The position numbers were made by a program, and so were the translations under genes. The notes beneath the pieces were generated by a model. That model searched no databases, was not told the origin of the DNA, and saw only the letters and a program-made list of their open reading frames with translations. A DNA stretch of 64,000 nt, taken from the NCBI RefSeq assembly GCF_030160835.1, contig NZ_BSPC01000011.1, positions 62,001 to 126,000 on the forward strand, written 5' to 3'. This stretch comes from Labrys miyagiensis (lineage in GTDB: Bacteria; Pseudomonadota; Alphaproteobacteria; Rhizobiales; Labraceae). Below, piece after piece: positions 33,059 through 43,273 of this stretch (position 1 is its first letter; each line of letters opens with the position of its first letter).

Positions 33059-34771
33059 ATGACAACAACAACCAACATCGCGACCAGCGCGGAAGCCGAG
33101 GGTCAGCTTCTGCGCCATATCGATTGGCGCGGCGCCTTCTGGGTCGCCAGCGGCGTGCCTGCCCTCGTGCTGTTCTCGATCGGCGGCATCGCCGGCACGA
33201 CAGGCACGCTAGCCTTCCTGATCTGGACGGCCTCCATGATCATGGGCTTCATCCAGTCCTTCACCTACGCCGAGATCGCGGGCCTGTTCCCGAACAAGTC
33301 GGGTGGCGCCTCGGTCTATGGCGCCACGGCGTGGCTGCGCTATTCGAAATTCATCGCGCCGCTGTCAGTGTGGTGCAACTGGTTCGCCTGGTCACCGGTG
33401 CTCTCGCTCGGCTGCTCGATCGCGGCGGCCTATATCCTCAATGCCTTCTTCCCGATCCCGGCCTTCACAGAGACCTCGCCGGAAGTGGTGGCCTATATCG
33501 CCGCCCATGTCGGCACGGCGCCGGCTGATGCCATCACGGCCGTGACCACGGCGGCGACGCCGGCGATCCGCACCTGGTCGCTGTTCAGCCACACGCTCGG
33601 CCCGGTCGGCTTTTCCTTCAACGCGGTGTTCTTCATCGGCGCCATCCTGATGCTGATCACCTTCGCCATCCAGCATCGCGGCATTCTCGGCACGGCCAAT
33701 ATGCAGAAATATATCGGCTTGCTGGTGATCATCCCGATGCTGATCGTCGGCGTGGTGCCTTTGATCACTGGGCAGATCAACTGGGCGAATTACTCACCGC
33801 TCGTGCCACTCGCCACGGCCTACGCGCCTGATCCCGGCCACTGGAACATCGCGGGCTGGACCCTTGTGCTCGGCGGCATGTTCATTGCCGCCTGGTCGAC
33901 CTACGGCTTCGAGACGGCGGTCTGCTACACCAGCGAGTTCAAGGATCCGGGCACCGACACCTTCAAGGCCATCTTCTATTCCGGCCTCCTGTGCATGCTG
34001 CTCTATATCCTTGTGCCTTTCACCTTCCAGGGTGTGCTCGGGCTGAACGGCATGCTGGCTGGTCCGATCGTCGATGGCTCCGGCGTGGCAGCGGCCATGG
34101 CGCAGATGGTGCATGGCGGCGCGCTCATCACCAATCTCCTGGTGATGCTGATGATCCTGGCCCTCATGCTGGCGATCATGACAGCCATGGCCGGCTCCTC
34201 CCGCACGCTCTATCAGGGCTCCGTCGACGGCTGGCTGCCCAAATATCTCAGCCATGTGAACTCGCATGGCGCACCGACCCGCGCGATGTGGACGGATCTC
34301 GTCTGCAACCTGATCGTGCTCGCCATCGCTTCGACGGATGCGACCAGCTTCTTCTTCATCCTTGCCGTGTCGAATTGCGGCTACATCATCTTCAACTTCC
34401 TCAACCTTAATGCCGGCTGGATCCATCGCATGGATAATGGCCATATCGCGAGGCCCTGGAAGGCGCCAACCTTCATCATCGCCCTCGGCGCCATCTTCGC
34501 CTATGTCAACGCCGTCTTCATGGGCGCGGGCGCCAAGGTCTGGAACCCGCAGGCGCTGTGGGCCGGCCTGATCTTCGCCGCCCTCATCATTCCGGTGTTC
34601 TGCTTCCGGCACTTCATCCAGGACGGCGGCAAGTTCCCCGATCATATGCTGGACGATCTCGGCCTCAAGGCCTCCGATCTCCAGGTGAAGAAAGCGGGCA
34701 TGCTGCCCTACCTCACCCTGGTCGCGGGCATCCTCGTGGTGCTCCTGGCGAACTGGTACTTCACGATGTGA
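33059..34771 (+). CDS. APC family amino acid/amine permease
   Basis: 570 residues with about twelve membrane segments. The early GAFWVASGVPALVLFSIGGIAGTTGTLAF and SFTYAEIAGLFPNKSGGASVYG fit the unwound first helix and the substrate loop of APC-type secondary importers, and MTAMAGSSRTLYQGSVDGWLPKYLS is the helix-8/10 region of the family. ATG at 33059 with GGGGA upstream. It is divergent from the demethylase cluster and shares its promoter region, which suggests uptake of the N-methylated or amine substrate of that cluster. The exact substrate is inference. Confidence 0.87.
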   Translation: MTTTTNIATSAEAEGQLLRHIDWRGAFWVASGVPALVLFSIGGIAGTTGTLAFLIWTASMIMGFIQSFTYAEIAGLFPNKSGGASVYGATAWLRYSKFIAPLSVWCNWFAWSPVLSLGCSIAAAYILNAFFPIPAFTETSPEVVAYIAAHVGTAPADAITAVTTAATPAIRTWSLFSHTLGPVGFSFNAVFFIGAILMLITFAIQHRGILGTANMQKYIGLLVIIPMLIVGVVPLITGQINWANYSPLVPLATAYAPDPGHWNIAGWTLVLGGMFIAAWSTYGFETAVCYTSEFKDPGTDTFKAIFYSGLLCMLLYILVPFTFQGVLGLNGMLAGPIVDGSGVAAAMAQMVHGGALITNLLVMLMILALMLAIMTAMAGSSRTLYQGSVDGWLPKYLSHVNSHGAPTRAMWTDLVCNLIVLAIASTDATSFFFILAVSNCGYIIFNFLNLNAGWIHRMDNGHIARPWKAPTFIIALGAIFAYVNAVFMGAGAKVWNPQALWAGLIFAALIIPVFCFRHFIQDGGKFPDHMLDDLGLKASDLQVKKAGMLPYLTLVAGILVVLLANWYFTM

Positions 34772-34849
34772 GTCGTCCTGCCACGGACTGACTGAGAAGC
34801 CTTCCGCGATTCGGCTGTTGAATTCATACATCGCAGTATCGTCAGGAAA

Positions 34850-35020
34850 GGGCGCGGGCCATCCTTCCCCGACTGCGGGGAAGGTGGCATTGCGAAGCAA
34901 TGACGGAAGGGGGAGAGCGACGCGACGGAGCTTTTTTGGATTGGTAGTGCCACCCTACCCCTTCCGGCCCGGCTGCGCCGGTCCACCTTCCCCGCAGTCG
35001 GGGAAGGACAGCCGCGCCTC
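34850..35020. repeat. Family E variant element in the 319-bp gap after the permease gene
   Basis: The left part contains ccttccccgactgcggggaa, then gtggcattgcgaagcaatga (an inner hairpin) and cggaaggggg; the right part contains taccccttccgg and ccaccttccccgcagtcggg. Apart from this element the gap 34772-35090 shows nothing recognisable. It separates the convergent permease and lactonase genes. Confidence 0.85.
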
Positions 35021-35090
35021 TTCTTGCCGGCGCAGATGTGTGAATTCGACAGCCAGCTTCGTGGAGAAAGCTCTTCTCTGTCTGTGCACG

Positions 35091-37055
35091 TCAGCCGATC
35101 TCGATTCGGGCGACCGCATAGGAAAGCAGGCTGAGAGGGGCATTGCCGAGCGTGCGGGCTTGTCCGAAGGCTCCCGCCCTGGTCGAGGCCTCGACGAAAT
35201 TCGTCTCGTCCAGCGTGGCGATCCTGGCCCCATCAACGCCCTTCAGCACCACCTCCTGCACTGCCGATGTCAGGTTGGCGAGCCAGAGCACTGTGCCCTT
35301 TCCGGCGCGATAGGCAAAGGCCTCGACGGCCGTCTTCCGGTCCGATTTCGCCTCGACCAGCCTGGCCCCGCCATCGGCCGCCAACGCCGCCATGACATGG
35401 AAGGCCGGATAGAGGGCGCCGTCCGGCTGGCTTTCATAGAAGGGATGTGGCCCGTCCATGTGGCGGTGGATGAAGCCGAAGGGCCCGGTCGGCGCACCCA
35501 TGCTCAAGGCGCTGACACCGCCGCGGGCACAGGCTGCGGCATAGCCCAGCGTGTAGGCGGCGTTGAAGAGGCCGCGCTGGCGCGGATCGAGCCGCGACAG
35601 GCAGGCGCGCCGGTTGTCGGGGTTGGGCGTGGTCGCCCTGCCATAGGGGTTCTCGCGGCAGCCGATGCTGCTCGGGCCGACACGATAGGGCTTCTCGCCC
35701 ATGAAGGCCTTGGTGGAGAGGAAGACATAAGGCAGTGATTCGAGCGTCTCCATCACCGAGCGGTCGTCGGCGGCGTGCACGGTGGGGCAAGTGGTGTGGG
35801 TGACGAAATCGAGCAGCGCGGCCGGCGGGCGCTTGCGGTTGAGCTCGGTGAAATAGGTCGCCATGCCGCCGCCGAGCTTCACGCCCGGAAAGGCCGCGCG
35901 CGCCGCGCCGAGGATCGCTTCGAAGCCCGGCATTTCCGGCCAGGGCGAGCCGGGCAGCACGGATTTCATGTCCTGGGCCGGGAAGACCTCGATAGCGGTC
36001 GGTTTCAGGCCTGATTCGGCCACCGCCTCGGCCACGGGGCTCAGATCGGCCGCCGGATCCATGCTGCCGGGAATGATGATTTCGAGCGTCACCTCGGCCC
36101 GCAGGGCTTCGGCGAGCTTGCGATAGGCCTGGAGCTCGCTAAGGCCGTCGCCGTGGCGGCGATCGACCTCGCAGACCAGGAATCTGGCGCCGAGCGCCTT
36201 GAGGCGATCGATATGCTGCAGGGCATGAGGCGCCTCTTCCGCCGGCACGCCGATGCCGATGGCCGGCAACCTGCCCGTGGTTTCTCCGTCAAGTGTAACG
36301 TTGATGGGCTGAACGCCGACGCTCGCTGCCGCCTTCGGCCTGTCGCCGCTGATCGAAAGCTTCACGGCCTGTGCGATCGGTTCGCCCTGCTTCAGCGTAT
36401 AGGGCCAGGGACGGGCGAGGGGGCGGACATAGGTCTTGTAGGAAGCATCCGTCCAGTTGCGCTGGTCTTCCATCTCGAAGGTGTCGCCTGTCATCGTGCA
36501 GGTGACCCAGGTGCCCGGCACCACCTCATGCGACAGCGAGCGAATATCGAGGAAGGGCTGCATGGGATCGATGCGGTCGGGGAAGGCCGCGGTCTCGTCG
36601 GGGCCTTCCACATGCTGCACTTTCACCGGCTGGCCGGCCACGCCCACGAGCGGGTGCAGCACGATGAAGCCGGTGCGATTGGTGAGGACATCGGTGTGAG
36701 GATGGGCGGTCACCTCGAAATCGAGCGAGCCGTCGCTGCGTCCCGCGATGTGCGCATCATAGACGAGCTTGCGCTTGGCATCCTCGCAGGTGGCGCGATA
36801 GGAAACACTGAAGCCTTCGGAGCTCTCTTCCACCGCGAGGTCCGTGATTTCCGGCGAGAGCGTGCCCCAGTTCTCGTCGCGGATCAGGAAGGCGATGGCG
36901 CGGATCATCTCGATGCCGCCGAGGCGGATGGCGCGCAGGGCGGCGCCATCGAGCTCCGCGGAGAGCGGGCCGGCCTTGAGCAGCCGGGTCTGGGCCGAGG
37001 ATTCCTCGGTGCCGTAGAGCCGGATGGCGAGACTAGGTTCGGGCATCGTCGTCAC
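35091..37055 (-). CDS. D-apionate-lactonase-like protein (TIM-barrel sugar-acid lactonase family)
   Basis: 654 residues. The N-terminal part ([40 protein letters not shown]) and the later barrel segments ([19 protein letters not shown]-like region near the centre, [41 protein letters not shown]) agree with my recollection of the D-apionate lactonase ApnL family. The start is a GTG at 37055 that overlaps the ATPase stop in GTGA; an ATG at 37046 is an alternative. It is the last gene of the sugar ABC operon, so the transported substrate probably ends up as a lactone or sugar acid. Family assignment is from memory of conserved blocks and the substrate is not proven. Confidence 0.6.
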   Translation of the reverse strand: MTTMPEPSLAIRLYGTEESSAQTRLLKAGPLSAELDGAALRAIRLGGIEMIRAIAFLIRDENWGTLSPEITDLAVEESSEGFSVSYRATCEDAKRKLVYDAHIAGRSDGSLDFEVTAHPHTDVLTNRTGFIVLHPLVGVAGQPVKVQHVEGPDETAAFPDRIDPMQPFLDIRSLSHEVVPGTWVTCTMTGDTFEMEDQRNWTDASYKTYVRPLARPWPYTLKQGEPIAQAVKLSISGDRPKAAASVGVQPINVTLDGETTGRLPAIGIGVPAEEAPHALQHIDRLKALGARFLVCEVDRRHGDGLSELQAYRKLAEALRAEVTLEIIIPGSMDPAADLSPVAEAVAESGLKPTAIEVFPAQDMKSVLPGSPWPEMPGFEAILGAARAAFPGVKLGGGMATYFTELNRKRPPAALLDFVTHTTCPTVHAADDRSVMETLESLPYVFLSTKAFMGEKPYRVGPSSIGCRENPYGRATTPNPDNRRACLSRLDPRQRGLFNAAYTLGYAAACARGGVSALSMGAPTGPFGFIHRHMDGPHPFYESQPDGALYPAFHVMAALAADGGARLVEAKSDRKTAVEAFAYRAGKGTVLWLANLTSAVQEVVLKGVDGARIATLDETNFVEASTRAGAFGQARTLGNAPLSLLSYAVARIEIG

Positions 37056-38152
37056 AGCGCTTTCTCCGTTGCGGCGTCGAACAATGACGCGCGATTGAGG
37101 TTGATGTCGAGGGGAATGCGCTGGCCCGGCCGGCTGACGTCATGGGCCTGCAGCTCGGCCAGCACCGGGGTGCCGGCAAGACGCAGCGTCGCGAAGCTGC
37201 GTGAGCCCGTGGGCTGCAGCAATTCGATCTCGGCATCGATGCGGGCGATGCCGGGGCCGGGGGCCGACCCGCTTGCGCGGCTCACATGTTCCGGGCGGAT
37301 GCCGAGCAGGATGGCGCTGCCATCGGCAATGCCGGCCGGCATGCGTCCGGCGGGCAAGGGCAGGCTTTCGATCGGCCCGGCCAGACGGATGGCATCGCCC
37401 GCTTCGTTGCGTGCGAGCGTGCCGGGCACGAAGCCCATCTGAGGCGAGCCGAGGAAGCCGGCGACGAAGCGCGAGGCCGGCTTCTCGAACAGGTCGAGCG
37501 GTGCACCGCTCTGCTCGATCACGCCGTCACGCATCAGCACGATGCGGTCGGCCAGGGTCATCGCCTCGATCTGGTCGTGGGTGACATAGATCATCGTGGT
37601 CTTGAGGCCCTGATGCAGGCGCTTGATCTCGCCGCGCATCTCCTCGCGCAACTGCGCGTCGAGATTGGAGAGTGGCTCGTCGAACAGGAAGATCCTGGGA
37701 TTGCGCACGATGGCCCGGCCGATGGCGACGCGCTGGCGCTGGCCGCCGGAGAGCTGGCGCGGATAGCGGCCGAGCAGAGCGGTGATGCCCAGCATGGCGG
37801 CGGCGCGGTTGACGCGCTCCGCGATCTCGGGCGGCGGCATCTTCCGGGCGCGCAGGCCGAAGCCGATATTCTCGGCCACCTTCATATGCGGGTAGAGCGC
37901 ATAGTCCTGGAACACCATGGCGACGTCACGGTCGCGCGGGCGCATATCGTTCACCACCTCGCCGCCGATGGCAATCTCGCCCTCCGAGATATCCTCGAGG
38001 CCCGCTATAGTGCGCAGCAGGGTGGATTTTCCGCAGCCGGACGGGCCGACCAGCACGGTGAACTCGCCATCGGCGATGGCAAGATCGATGCCCTTGACGG
38101 CATGATAGGCGCCATAGCGCTTGTGCAGGCTGGTGATACGGACCTCAGCCAT
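37052..38152 (-). CDS. Sugar ABC transporter ATP-binding protein (UgpC/MalK type)
   Basis: 366 residues. Walker [10 protein letters not shown] at 36-44, [11 protein letters not shown] at the Q-loop, signature [14 protein letters not shown], Walker [17 protein letters not shown]-loop [15 protein letters not shown], and a C-terminal OB-like (TOBE) domain from about 235 onward with [10 protein letters not shown]. This layout is typical for carbohydrate importers. ATG at 38152 with GGAG upstream; the longer frame reads a repeat. It works with the two permeases and the binding protein encoded upstream in the same operon. Confidence 0.95.
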   Translation of the reverse strand: MAEVRITSLHKRYGAYHAVKGIDLAIADGEFTVLVGPSGCGKSTLLRTIAGLEDISEGEIAIGGEVVNDMRPRDRDVAMVFQDYALYPHMKVAENIGFGLRARKMPPPEIAERVNRAAAMLGITALLGRYPRQLSGGQRQRVAIGRAIVRNPRIFLFDEPLSNLDAQLREEMRGEIKRLHQGLKTTMIYVTHDQIEAMTLADRIVLMRDGVIEQSGAPLDLFEKPASRFVAGFLGSPQMGFVPGTLARNEAGDAIRLAGPIESLPLPAGRMPAGIADGSAILLGIRPEHVSRASGSAPGPGIARIDAEIELLQPTGSRSFATLRLAGTPVLAELQAHDVSRPGQRIPLDINLNRASLFDAATEKAL

Positions 38153-38175
38153 GGGGAACTCCGCGTTGGTTGAAG

Positions 38176-38370
38176 GGCGCGACCTCGCCTCCCCCACGAA
38201 GCTGGAGGAGGTGGCATTGCGAAGCAATGACGGAGGGGGTGTGGGCAGAAAAGAGTACTGGAAGCGCAAGCCCGGAACGGCGCTTCCCGAGCCTCACTCC
38301 GCCCACACCCCCTCCGACCTCACTTCGTTCGGCCACCTCCCCCAGCTTCGTGGGGGAGGCTGATCGCGCC
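38176..38370. repeat. Family E element between the permease and ATPase genes
   Basis: The left part carries cctcccccacgaagctggag, the inner hairpin cattgcgaagcaatg and ggagggggtgtggg; the right part carries cccacaccccctccgacctc, a cttcgttcgg link and cctcccccagcttcgtgggg. It lies within an operon, between two co-directional transporter genes. Confidence 0.9.
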
Positions 38371-38392
38371 TTTTCCTGACAACGATATCCCC

Positions 38393-39232
38393 TCATCCCC
38401 TCACCGCCCCCAGCGTCAGCCCCCGCACCAGATGCTTCTGCGCCAGCACGCCCAGCATGATGGACGGCACCAGCGAGACGATCGCCAGCGCGCTGGCCTC
38501 GCCATATTGCGCGCCCTGGAAGCCGAGGAAGGCGCGGAACACGGTGGGCAAAGTGAAGGCGGCCCGGCTGGTCAGGATCAGCGCGAAGAAGAATTCGGTC
38601 CAACAGGCGATGAAGGCGAACACCGCCGCCGCCACGATGCCGGGCGCCGAGAGCGGCACCGCCACGCGCCAGAAGGCCTGCCAGCGCGTGCAGCCGTCGA
38701 CCAGCGCGGCATCCTCCATCGAGCGGGGCAGGCCGCGAAAATAAGCGAACATCATCCATACCGTCACCGGCAGAGTGAAGACGGTGTAGGCGATGATGAG
38801 GCCGACATGCGTGTCGTGCAGGCCGAAATTGCGATAGATCAGGAAGATCGGCAGCACCACCGCGATCGGTGGCAGGAAGCGCTGCGAGAGCACCCAGAAG
38901 GAGAGATGCTTGCCGCCCGTGCCGAAGCGCGCCAGGCTGTAGGCCATCATGGTGCCGAACAGAGCGGAGAGGATGGTCGCCGCCACCGAGATCACCAGGG
39001 AGTTGATCAGCCCCTGCATGCCCCGATAGGCGAACAGCGCCGCGGTGTAGTGCACGATGGTGGGCGCCTTCGGGAACCAGACCGGCGGCACGGCGAGATA
39101 ATCGTCGCTCGGCTTGATCGAGGTGATGAACATCCAATAAAGCGGCATGAGCACGAAAAGCAGGAAGAGGCCGATGAAGATCAGCCGGCCGATCATGCCC
39201 CTGCGCCGCCATTTCGGTGTGGGATCCGCCAT
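38393..39232 (-). CDS. Sugar ABC transporter permease (MalG type)
   Basis: 279 residues with six membrane segments, a periplasmic loop after the first helix (TSIKPSDDYLAVPPVWFPKAP) and the cytoplasmic EAA loop EDAALVDGCTRWQAFWRVAV that contacts the ATPase. This is the MalG-like half of the channel. Its start and the stop of the other permease share one base (TGATG at 39230-39234), which guarantees coupled synthesis. Confidence 0.94.
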   Translation of the reverse strand: MADPTPKWRRRGMIGRLIFIGLFLLFVLMPLYWMFITSIKPSDDYLAVPPVWFPKAPTIVHYTAALFAYRGMQGLINSLVISVAATILSALFGTMMAYSLARFGTGGKHLSFWVLSQRFLPPIAVVLPIFLIYRNFGLHDTHVGLIIAYTVFTLPVTVWMMFAYFRGLPRSMEDAALVDGCTRWQAFWRVAVPLSAPGIVAAAVFAFIACWTEFFFALILTSRAAFTLPTVFRAFLGFQGAQYGEASALAIVSLVPSIMLGVLAQKHLVRGLTLGAVRG

Positions 39233-40170
39233 CACGCTTCCTCCGTGTTCAGGAGACGCCGCACCAGCAGGCTCACCACTGCCGCGGTGAAGATCAGGAA
39301 GATCCATGCCCCCGCCGTGGCCTGGCCGATATGGAACTGGGTGAAGCCCACCGTGTAGAGATAGAAGGACGAGGTGTAGGTCTTCGTGCCCGGGCCGCCG
39401 CCCGTCATGATGAAGATGGTGTCGAACAGCTTGATGGCGTCGAGCAGGCGGAAGGTGATCGCAAGCAGGATCATCGGGGCGAGCTGGGGCAGCGTGATGG
39501 CCCGGAAGGCCAGCCAGCTGTCGACGCCGTCGAGCTCGGCCGCCTCATATTGGTTGGCGGGGATCGAGGTCAGGCCGGCGAGCAGGATGACGAACATGAA
39601 GGGCGTCCACTGCCAGACATCGGCGACCACCAGCGAGATGTAGAGCCACGGCGTTTCGGTGAGCCAGGAGATGGTGACGTCGTGGCCTGTGAGCACGGAA
39701 AGCACGTAATTCGTCGGCCCGAAGGGGCGCTGGAGCATCAGCGCCCAGGCCTGGCCGACGATCACCGGACTGATAAAGAGCGGGATGATCAGGATCGACA
39801 TCACGAGCCCGCGACCCGGAAAGCTGCGCACCATGGAGAGCGCCAGGGCGAGCCCCAGTCCGAACTCGATGATGACATTGACGGCCGAAAGCAGGACGGT
39901 CAGCAGCAACGACCAGCGCGCCACCGGGTCGAATACGACTTGCGAGAAGTTCTTCAGGCCGATGAAGGCGTGGCCGGGAATCTGGAAATCGTAATTGACG
40001 AAGGCGACCCAGACCGAGAACAGCAGGGGGTAGACCGACAACGCCAGGATGAGCAGCACGGCGGGCGCCACCAGCAGCCATTTGAAGTGCCGGTCGCTCC
40101 ACTCCGACAGGCGCGTGAGGGCGCTTGGTGGCGGGCGAGGGGGAGAGAGGGGGCTGGTGTTTTGTGTCAT
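39232..40170 (-). CDS. Sugar ABC transporter permease (MalF type)
   Basis: 312 residues with six or more membrane segments (LLVAPAVLLILALSVYPLLF is the first), a characteristic FIGLKNFSQVVFDP loop of the MalF/UgpA group, and the EAA loop YEAAELDGVDSWLAFRAITL. ATG at 40170. It pairs with the MalG-type permease that overlaps its stop, and follows the binding-protein gene after a family E repeat. Confidence 0.94.
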   Translation of the reverse strand: MTQNTSPLSPPRPPPSALTRLSEWSDRHFKWLLVAPAVLLILALSVYPLLFSVWVAFVNYDFQIPGHAFIGLKNFSQVVFDPVARWSLLLTVLLSAVNVIIEFGLGLALALSMVRSFPGRGLVMSILIIPLFISPVIVGQAWALMLQRPFGPTNYVLSVLTGHDVTISWLTETPWLYISLVVADVWQWTPFMFVILLAGLTSIPANQYEAAELDGVDSWLAFRAITLPQLAPMILLAITFRLLDAIKLFDTIFIMTGGGPGTKTYTSSFYLYTVGFTQFHIGQATAGAWIFLIFTAAVVSLLVRRLLNTEEA

Positions 40171-40200
40171 CCAAGCCGGTCCGTTGCCATTTCAGAACAA

Positions 40201-40427
40201 GGCGCGGGCCCTCCCCACGAGGCTGGGGAGGGGTAGAGGTGGGGTGTGGCCAGGACAGAGTGCGTCCGTGAGTTGGTGACGGTATCTGCTATTTCCGCCG
40301 GATGACTCGTGAACACAGCAAGAGGAACGAAGTGGTGTTCCAGCTGCTTTTTTTGGCCCACACCCCCTCCGACCTCACTTCGTTCGGCCACCTCCCCCAG
40401 CTTCGTGGGGGAGGCTCGCGTCGCGCC
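40201..40427. repeat. Family E element between the binding-protein and permease genes
   Basis: The left part reads ggcgcgggccctccccacga plus ggctggggaggggtagagg and ggggtgtggcc; the right part reads ggcccacaccccctccgacc and ccacctcccccagcttcgtg plus ggggagg. The centre of about 90 bp holds nothing recognisable. It is the longest family E copy in the window. Confidence 0.9.
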
Positions 40428-40438
40428 TTGCTCCTCCC

Positions 40439-42100
40439 TCACTCCAGCTTCACCGCCATGCCCAGCGATTCCACCGTATGGTCGGCAGAAGAGCCTGGCA
40501 GCTTGTTGTATTCGGCGAAGAAGGCCTTCTGGCTGTCGACGCCGAGGCGCTCGGTGGTCTGGTCCCATTCGGCGGCGGCGGTATCGAGCGCCGCCTTGGG
40601 ATCGGTGCCGGCCCAGACCGAGGAGCACATGCGGTCGAGCGAGAGGGCATAGTCCTGCCAGCCGGGCATGACCATGTCGAGCAGGCCGCCATTGGCCGAA
40701 TTGCAGAGATTGACGAGATATTCCTTCGCATCCGGCCAGAGCGCCCGGTATTCCTCCGATTTGTAGTGCGAGAGGCGATAGGGATCGCGCAGCGAATAGG
40801 GCAGCATGGTGCGCGCCAGCGAGACCGGCGGCGAGGTCGCCCATTGCATGAAGAGATAGGCCGCCTCGGCATTGGGCGAATCCGCCGTCAAGGCCTTGGA
40901 ATAACCGGTGGCATGCTCGGGATGGCCGCCGGGCACCACGGCATAGCCCACCTTGCCGGCGATCGAGGATTGCGGAATGAAGTTGATCGCCTTGGCGCTC
41001 TGCGAATAGTTCGCGGCCATGCGCCCCGTGGGCGGCCAGGAATAGATCATGGCGACCTTGCCTTGCAGGAAGGCGGCCCAGAGCGAGACGGCATCGAGTT
41101 CGTTGTTGCCGGGGATCGAGGCCTTGTTGGCGGCGATCATGTTCTCCAGCGTCTTCATGCCGGCGGGCGTGGAAAGCTGCGCCTTCATGTCGGCATCGAA
41201 GAACACGCCCTTGTTGGCGCGGAACTGCTGCAGGAAGTCGAACTGGTTGCCGGGGCTGCCCGCCTTGCGGAAATGGCCGGCACCATAGACGTTGGGCTGC
41301 AACTGGTCGGTGATGAACTGGGCGGTCTGAGCATAATCCTCCCAGGTCTTGGGGACTTCGAGCGCCTTGCCGAACTTCTTCTGATAGGCATCCTGGAGCT
41401 TGGGATCGCTGAAGATGTCCTTGCGATAGTAAAGGGCGAACATGTCACCATCGTCGAAGAAGCCCCAGATCTTGCCCTTGTAGGTCGGCAGCGCCTTGAA
41501 AAGCGGATGATAATCGTCGAAATCCGCCTTGTTCATATATTTGGCGATGTAATCGTCGAGCGGGGCGATCACGCCGCCATCGGCGAGCGAGGGCGTCCAG
41601 GCCGGTTCGATATCGAGGATGTCATAGGCGCCGGAGGCAGCGATGTGCTCCGCGATCGGCTTGGAATATTGGTCGGGGTGCGAGAGCTCGACCACATTGG
41701 ACTTCATGCCGGTGAATTTCTCCCAGACGGGGCCGGAGAAATTGCGCGGATCGAGCGCCTGCAGGCCGGACTCATAGGTCATGTTAAGGGTGACGTTTGG
41801 AAACTGCTTGGCGGCTTGCACGGCGCGGAAGGCCGATCCGTCGGCCGGTCCTTCCGTCGAGGCCTTGACGGCGGCGGCCTGGGCCCTGCCGAGCGGCGTC
41901 GAGGCGTCCGCGAGGTCGACGGCCGCCTGCGCGAGGGCCTGGTCCACCCAGGCCGGCAAGGCGAGGCCCGCCAGCGGGATCATGCCCATCATCTGGCCGA
42001 ACCTCTTGATGAAGGTCCGCCGCGAGGGCTTGCCGGCCAGGAAGGCATCGACTTCCTCTGCCAGGCCCTGTTCGAAATCACGCCGTTCACGCTCATTCAT
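40439..42100 (-). CDS. Extracellular sugar-binding protein with Tat signal
   Basis: 553 residues. A twin-arginine signal SRRTFIKRF lies at about 26-34, after an unusually long N-terminal lead that begins MNERERRDFEQGL, and is followed by the hydrophobic stretch GMIPLAGLALPAW. The mature part is an extracellular solute-binding protein of the carbohydrate group (VWEKFTGMKSNVVELSHPDQY, PKTWEDYAQTAQFI, AGYSKALTADSPNAEAAYLFM-like). Export through Tat rather than Sec suggests folding, perhaps with a cofactor or metal, before export. It is the substrate receptor of the adjacent importer. Confidence 0.9.
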   Translation of the reverse strand: MNERERRDFEQGLAEEVDAFLAGKPSRRTFIKRFGQMMGMIPLAGLALPAWVDQALAQAAVDLADASTPLGRAQAAAVKASTEGPADGSAFRAVQAAKQFPNVTLNMTYESGLQALDPRNFSGPVWEKFTGMKSNVVELSHPDQYSKPIAEHIAASGAYDILDIEPAWTPSLADGGVIAPLDDYIAKYMNKADFDDYHPLFKALPTYKGKIWGFFDDGDMFALYYRKDIFSDPKLQDAYQKKFGKALEVPKTWEDYAQTAQFITDQLQPNVYGAGHFRKAGSPGNQFDFLQQFRANKGVFFDADMKAQLSTPAGMKTLENMIAANKASIPGNNELDAVSLWAAFLQGKVAMIYSWPPTGRMAANYSQSAKAINFIPQSSIAGKVGYAVVPGGHPEHATGYSKALTADSPNAEAAYLFMQWATSPPVSLARTMLPYSLRDPYRLSHYKSEEYRALWPDAKEYLVNLCNSANGGLLDMVMPGWQDYALSLDRMCSSVWAGTDPKAALDTAAAEWDQTTERLGVDSQKAFFAEYNKLPGSSADHTVESLGMAVKLE

Positions 42101-42219
42101 GGTCTTGCTCCTCCCGATTGTCTCGTCCCGAGGGCGCTTCGGCCGAGACCTGTTTATGCGAGGGCGCCCGGATATTGGGTCGTTCTAAGATGTCGCGCAG
42201 CCCCTCATGTCTGCCTCCT

Positions 42220-43269
42220 CTACCCCCCAAACCTCTCGCCATACTCCACCAGCCGCTGCTTCCAGCGTGCATCCTCCAGCACCGCGCGATTGACCACGCC
42301 ACGGGGCACGCGGCCGTGCTGAACCTCGATCACGGCTGCAACATCGGCAGCTCCATTGCCGGCAAAGCACTGGTCTGTCCAGCACAGCGCATGCGGGGCC
42401 AGGATGACGTTGTCGAGCTTGAGGATGGCATCGTCCGGGTCAGGCGGCTCCTGCTCGAGCACGTCAAGCCCGGCGCCGGCGATGCGGCGTTCCTGCAGCA
42501 CCTTGGTGAGCGCCTTCTGGTCGACGATGGGGCCGCGTGCGGTGTTGATCAGATAGGCCGTCGGCTTCATCAAGGCGAGGCGTTCGGCATTGACGAGATG
42601 GTGCGTCTCGGGCGTCAGCGGACAGCTCACCGAGACGATGTCGGCGCGCCGGAACACATCCTCCAACCCGACCAGCTCGATGCCGAGTTCGGCGGCCACC
42701 GCCTTGTCGGCATAGGGATCGTGGGCGATGAACTTCATGTCGAAGGGCTTCAGCAGCCGGAACAGTTCGGCGCCGATATTGCCGATGCCGAGCGAGCCGA
42801 TGGTGCGCCCGACGAGGCCGACGCCCATGTGCTCCGAGCGCCTGGCGAAGCCCTCGGCGGCCTGACGCGTCAGCCTGTCCTTGACCATCAGCTTGCCGGT
42901 GAGAGCGAGCATCAGGGTGATGATCGAAACGGCGACCGGTCGGCGTACGCCGTCTGGCGTGATCACCAGGGCGATACCGGCCTTGGTGCAGGCCTTGACA
43001 TCGACGGTGTCGTAGCCCACCCCGAAGCGCGCCACCACCGCAAGGCGCCCGCTTTTCGGCACGCTGTCGGCATTGAAGCGGTGGGTGAGCAGGATCAGGG
43101 CGTCGAAATCCTCGAGCTGCTCGGCCCGTAGCGGATTGGCCACCTCCAGATACTGCATCTCGACGCCGGGCGCGTTCCTGAGGGCCTCGAGATCGAAATC
43201 CGGATAGGTCGGGGAACCGTCCGCCTTCCTGAAATCGCCCGACAGGGCAACGCGGAAAGGTGCAGCCAT
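42220..43269 (-). CDS. D-isomer-specific 2-hydroxyacid dehydrogenase
   Basis: 349 residues with the two-domain dehydrogenase layout: an N-terminal catalytic segment with ARFGVGYDTVDVKACTKAGI, the NAD loop GSLGIGNIGAELFRLL, the CPLTPETHHLVNAERLALM block, INTARGPIVDQKAL, and the catalytic E and H in GLDVLEQEPPDPDDAIL and LAPHALCW. ATG at 43269 behind AGGAG. It probably oxidises or reduces a sugar-derived 2-hydroxyacid within the operon. It lies between the aldolase and binding-protein genes, all on the minus strand. Confidence 0.9.
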   Translation of the reverse strand: MAAPFRVALSGDFRKADGSPTYPDFDLEALRNAPGVEMQYLEVANPLRAEQLEDFDALILLTHRFNADSVPKSGRLAVVARFGVGYDTVDVKACTKAGIALVITPDGVRRPVAVSIITLMLALTGKLMVKDRLTRQAAEGFARRSEHMGVGLVGRTIGSLGIGNIGAELFRLLKPFDMKFIAHDPYADKAVAAELGIELVGLEDVFRRADIVSVSCPLTPETHHLVNAERLALMKPTAYLINTARGPIVDQKALTKVLQERRIAGAGLDVLEQEPPDPDDAILKLDNVILAPHALCWTDQCFAGNGAADVAAVIEVQHGRVPRGVVNRAVLEDARWKQRLVEYGERFGG

Positions 43270-43273
43270 GGCG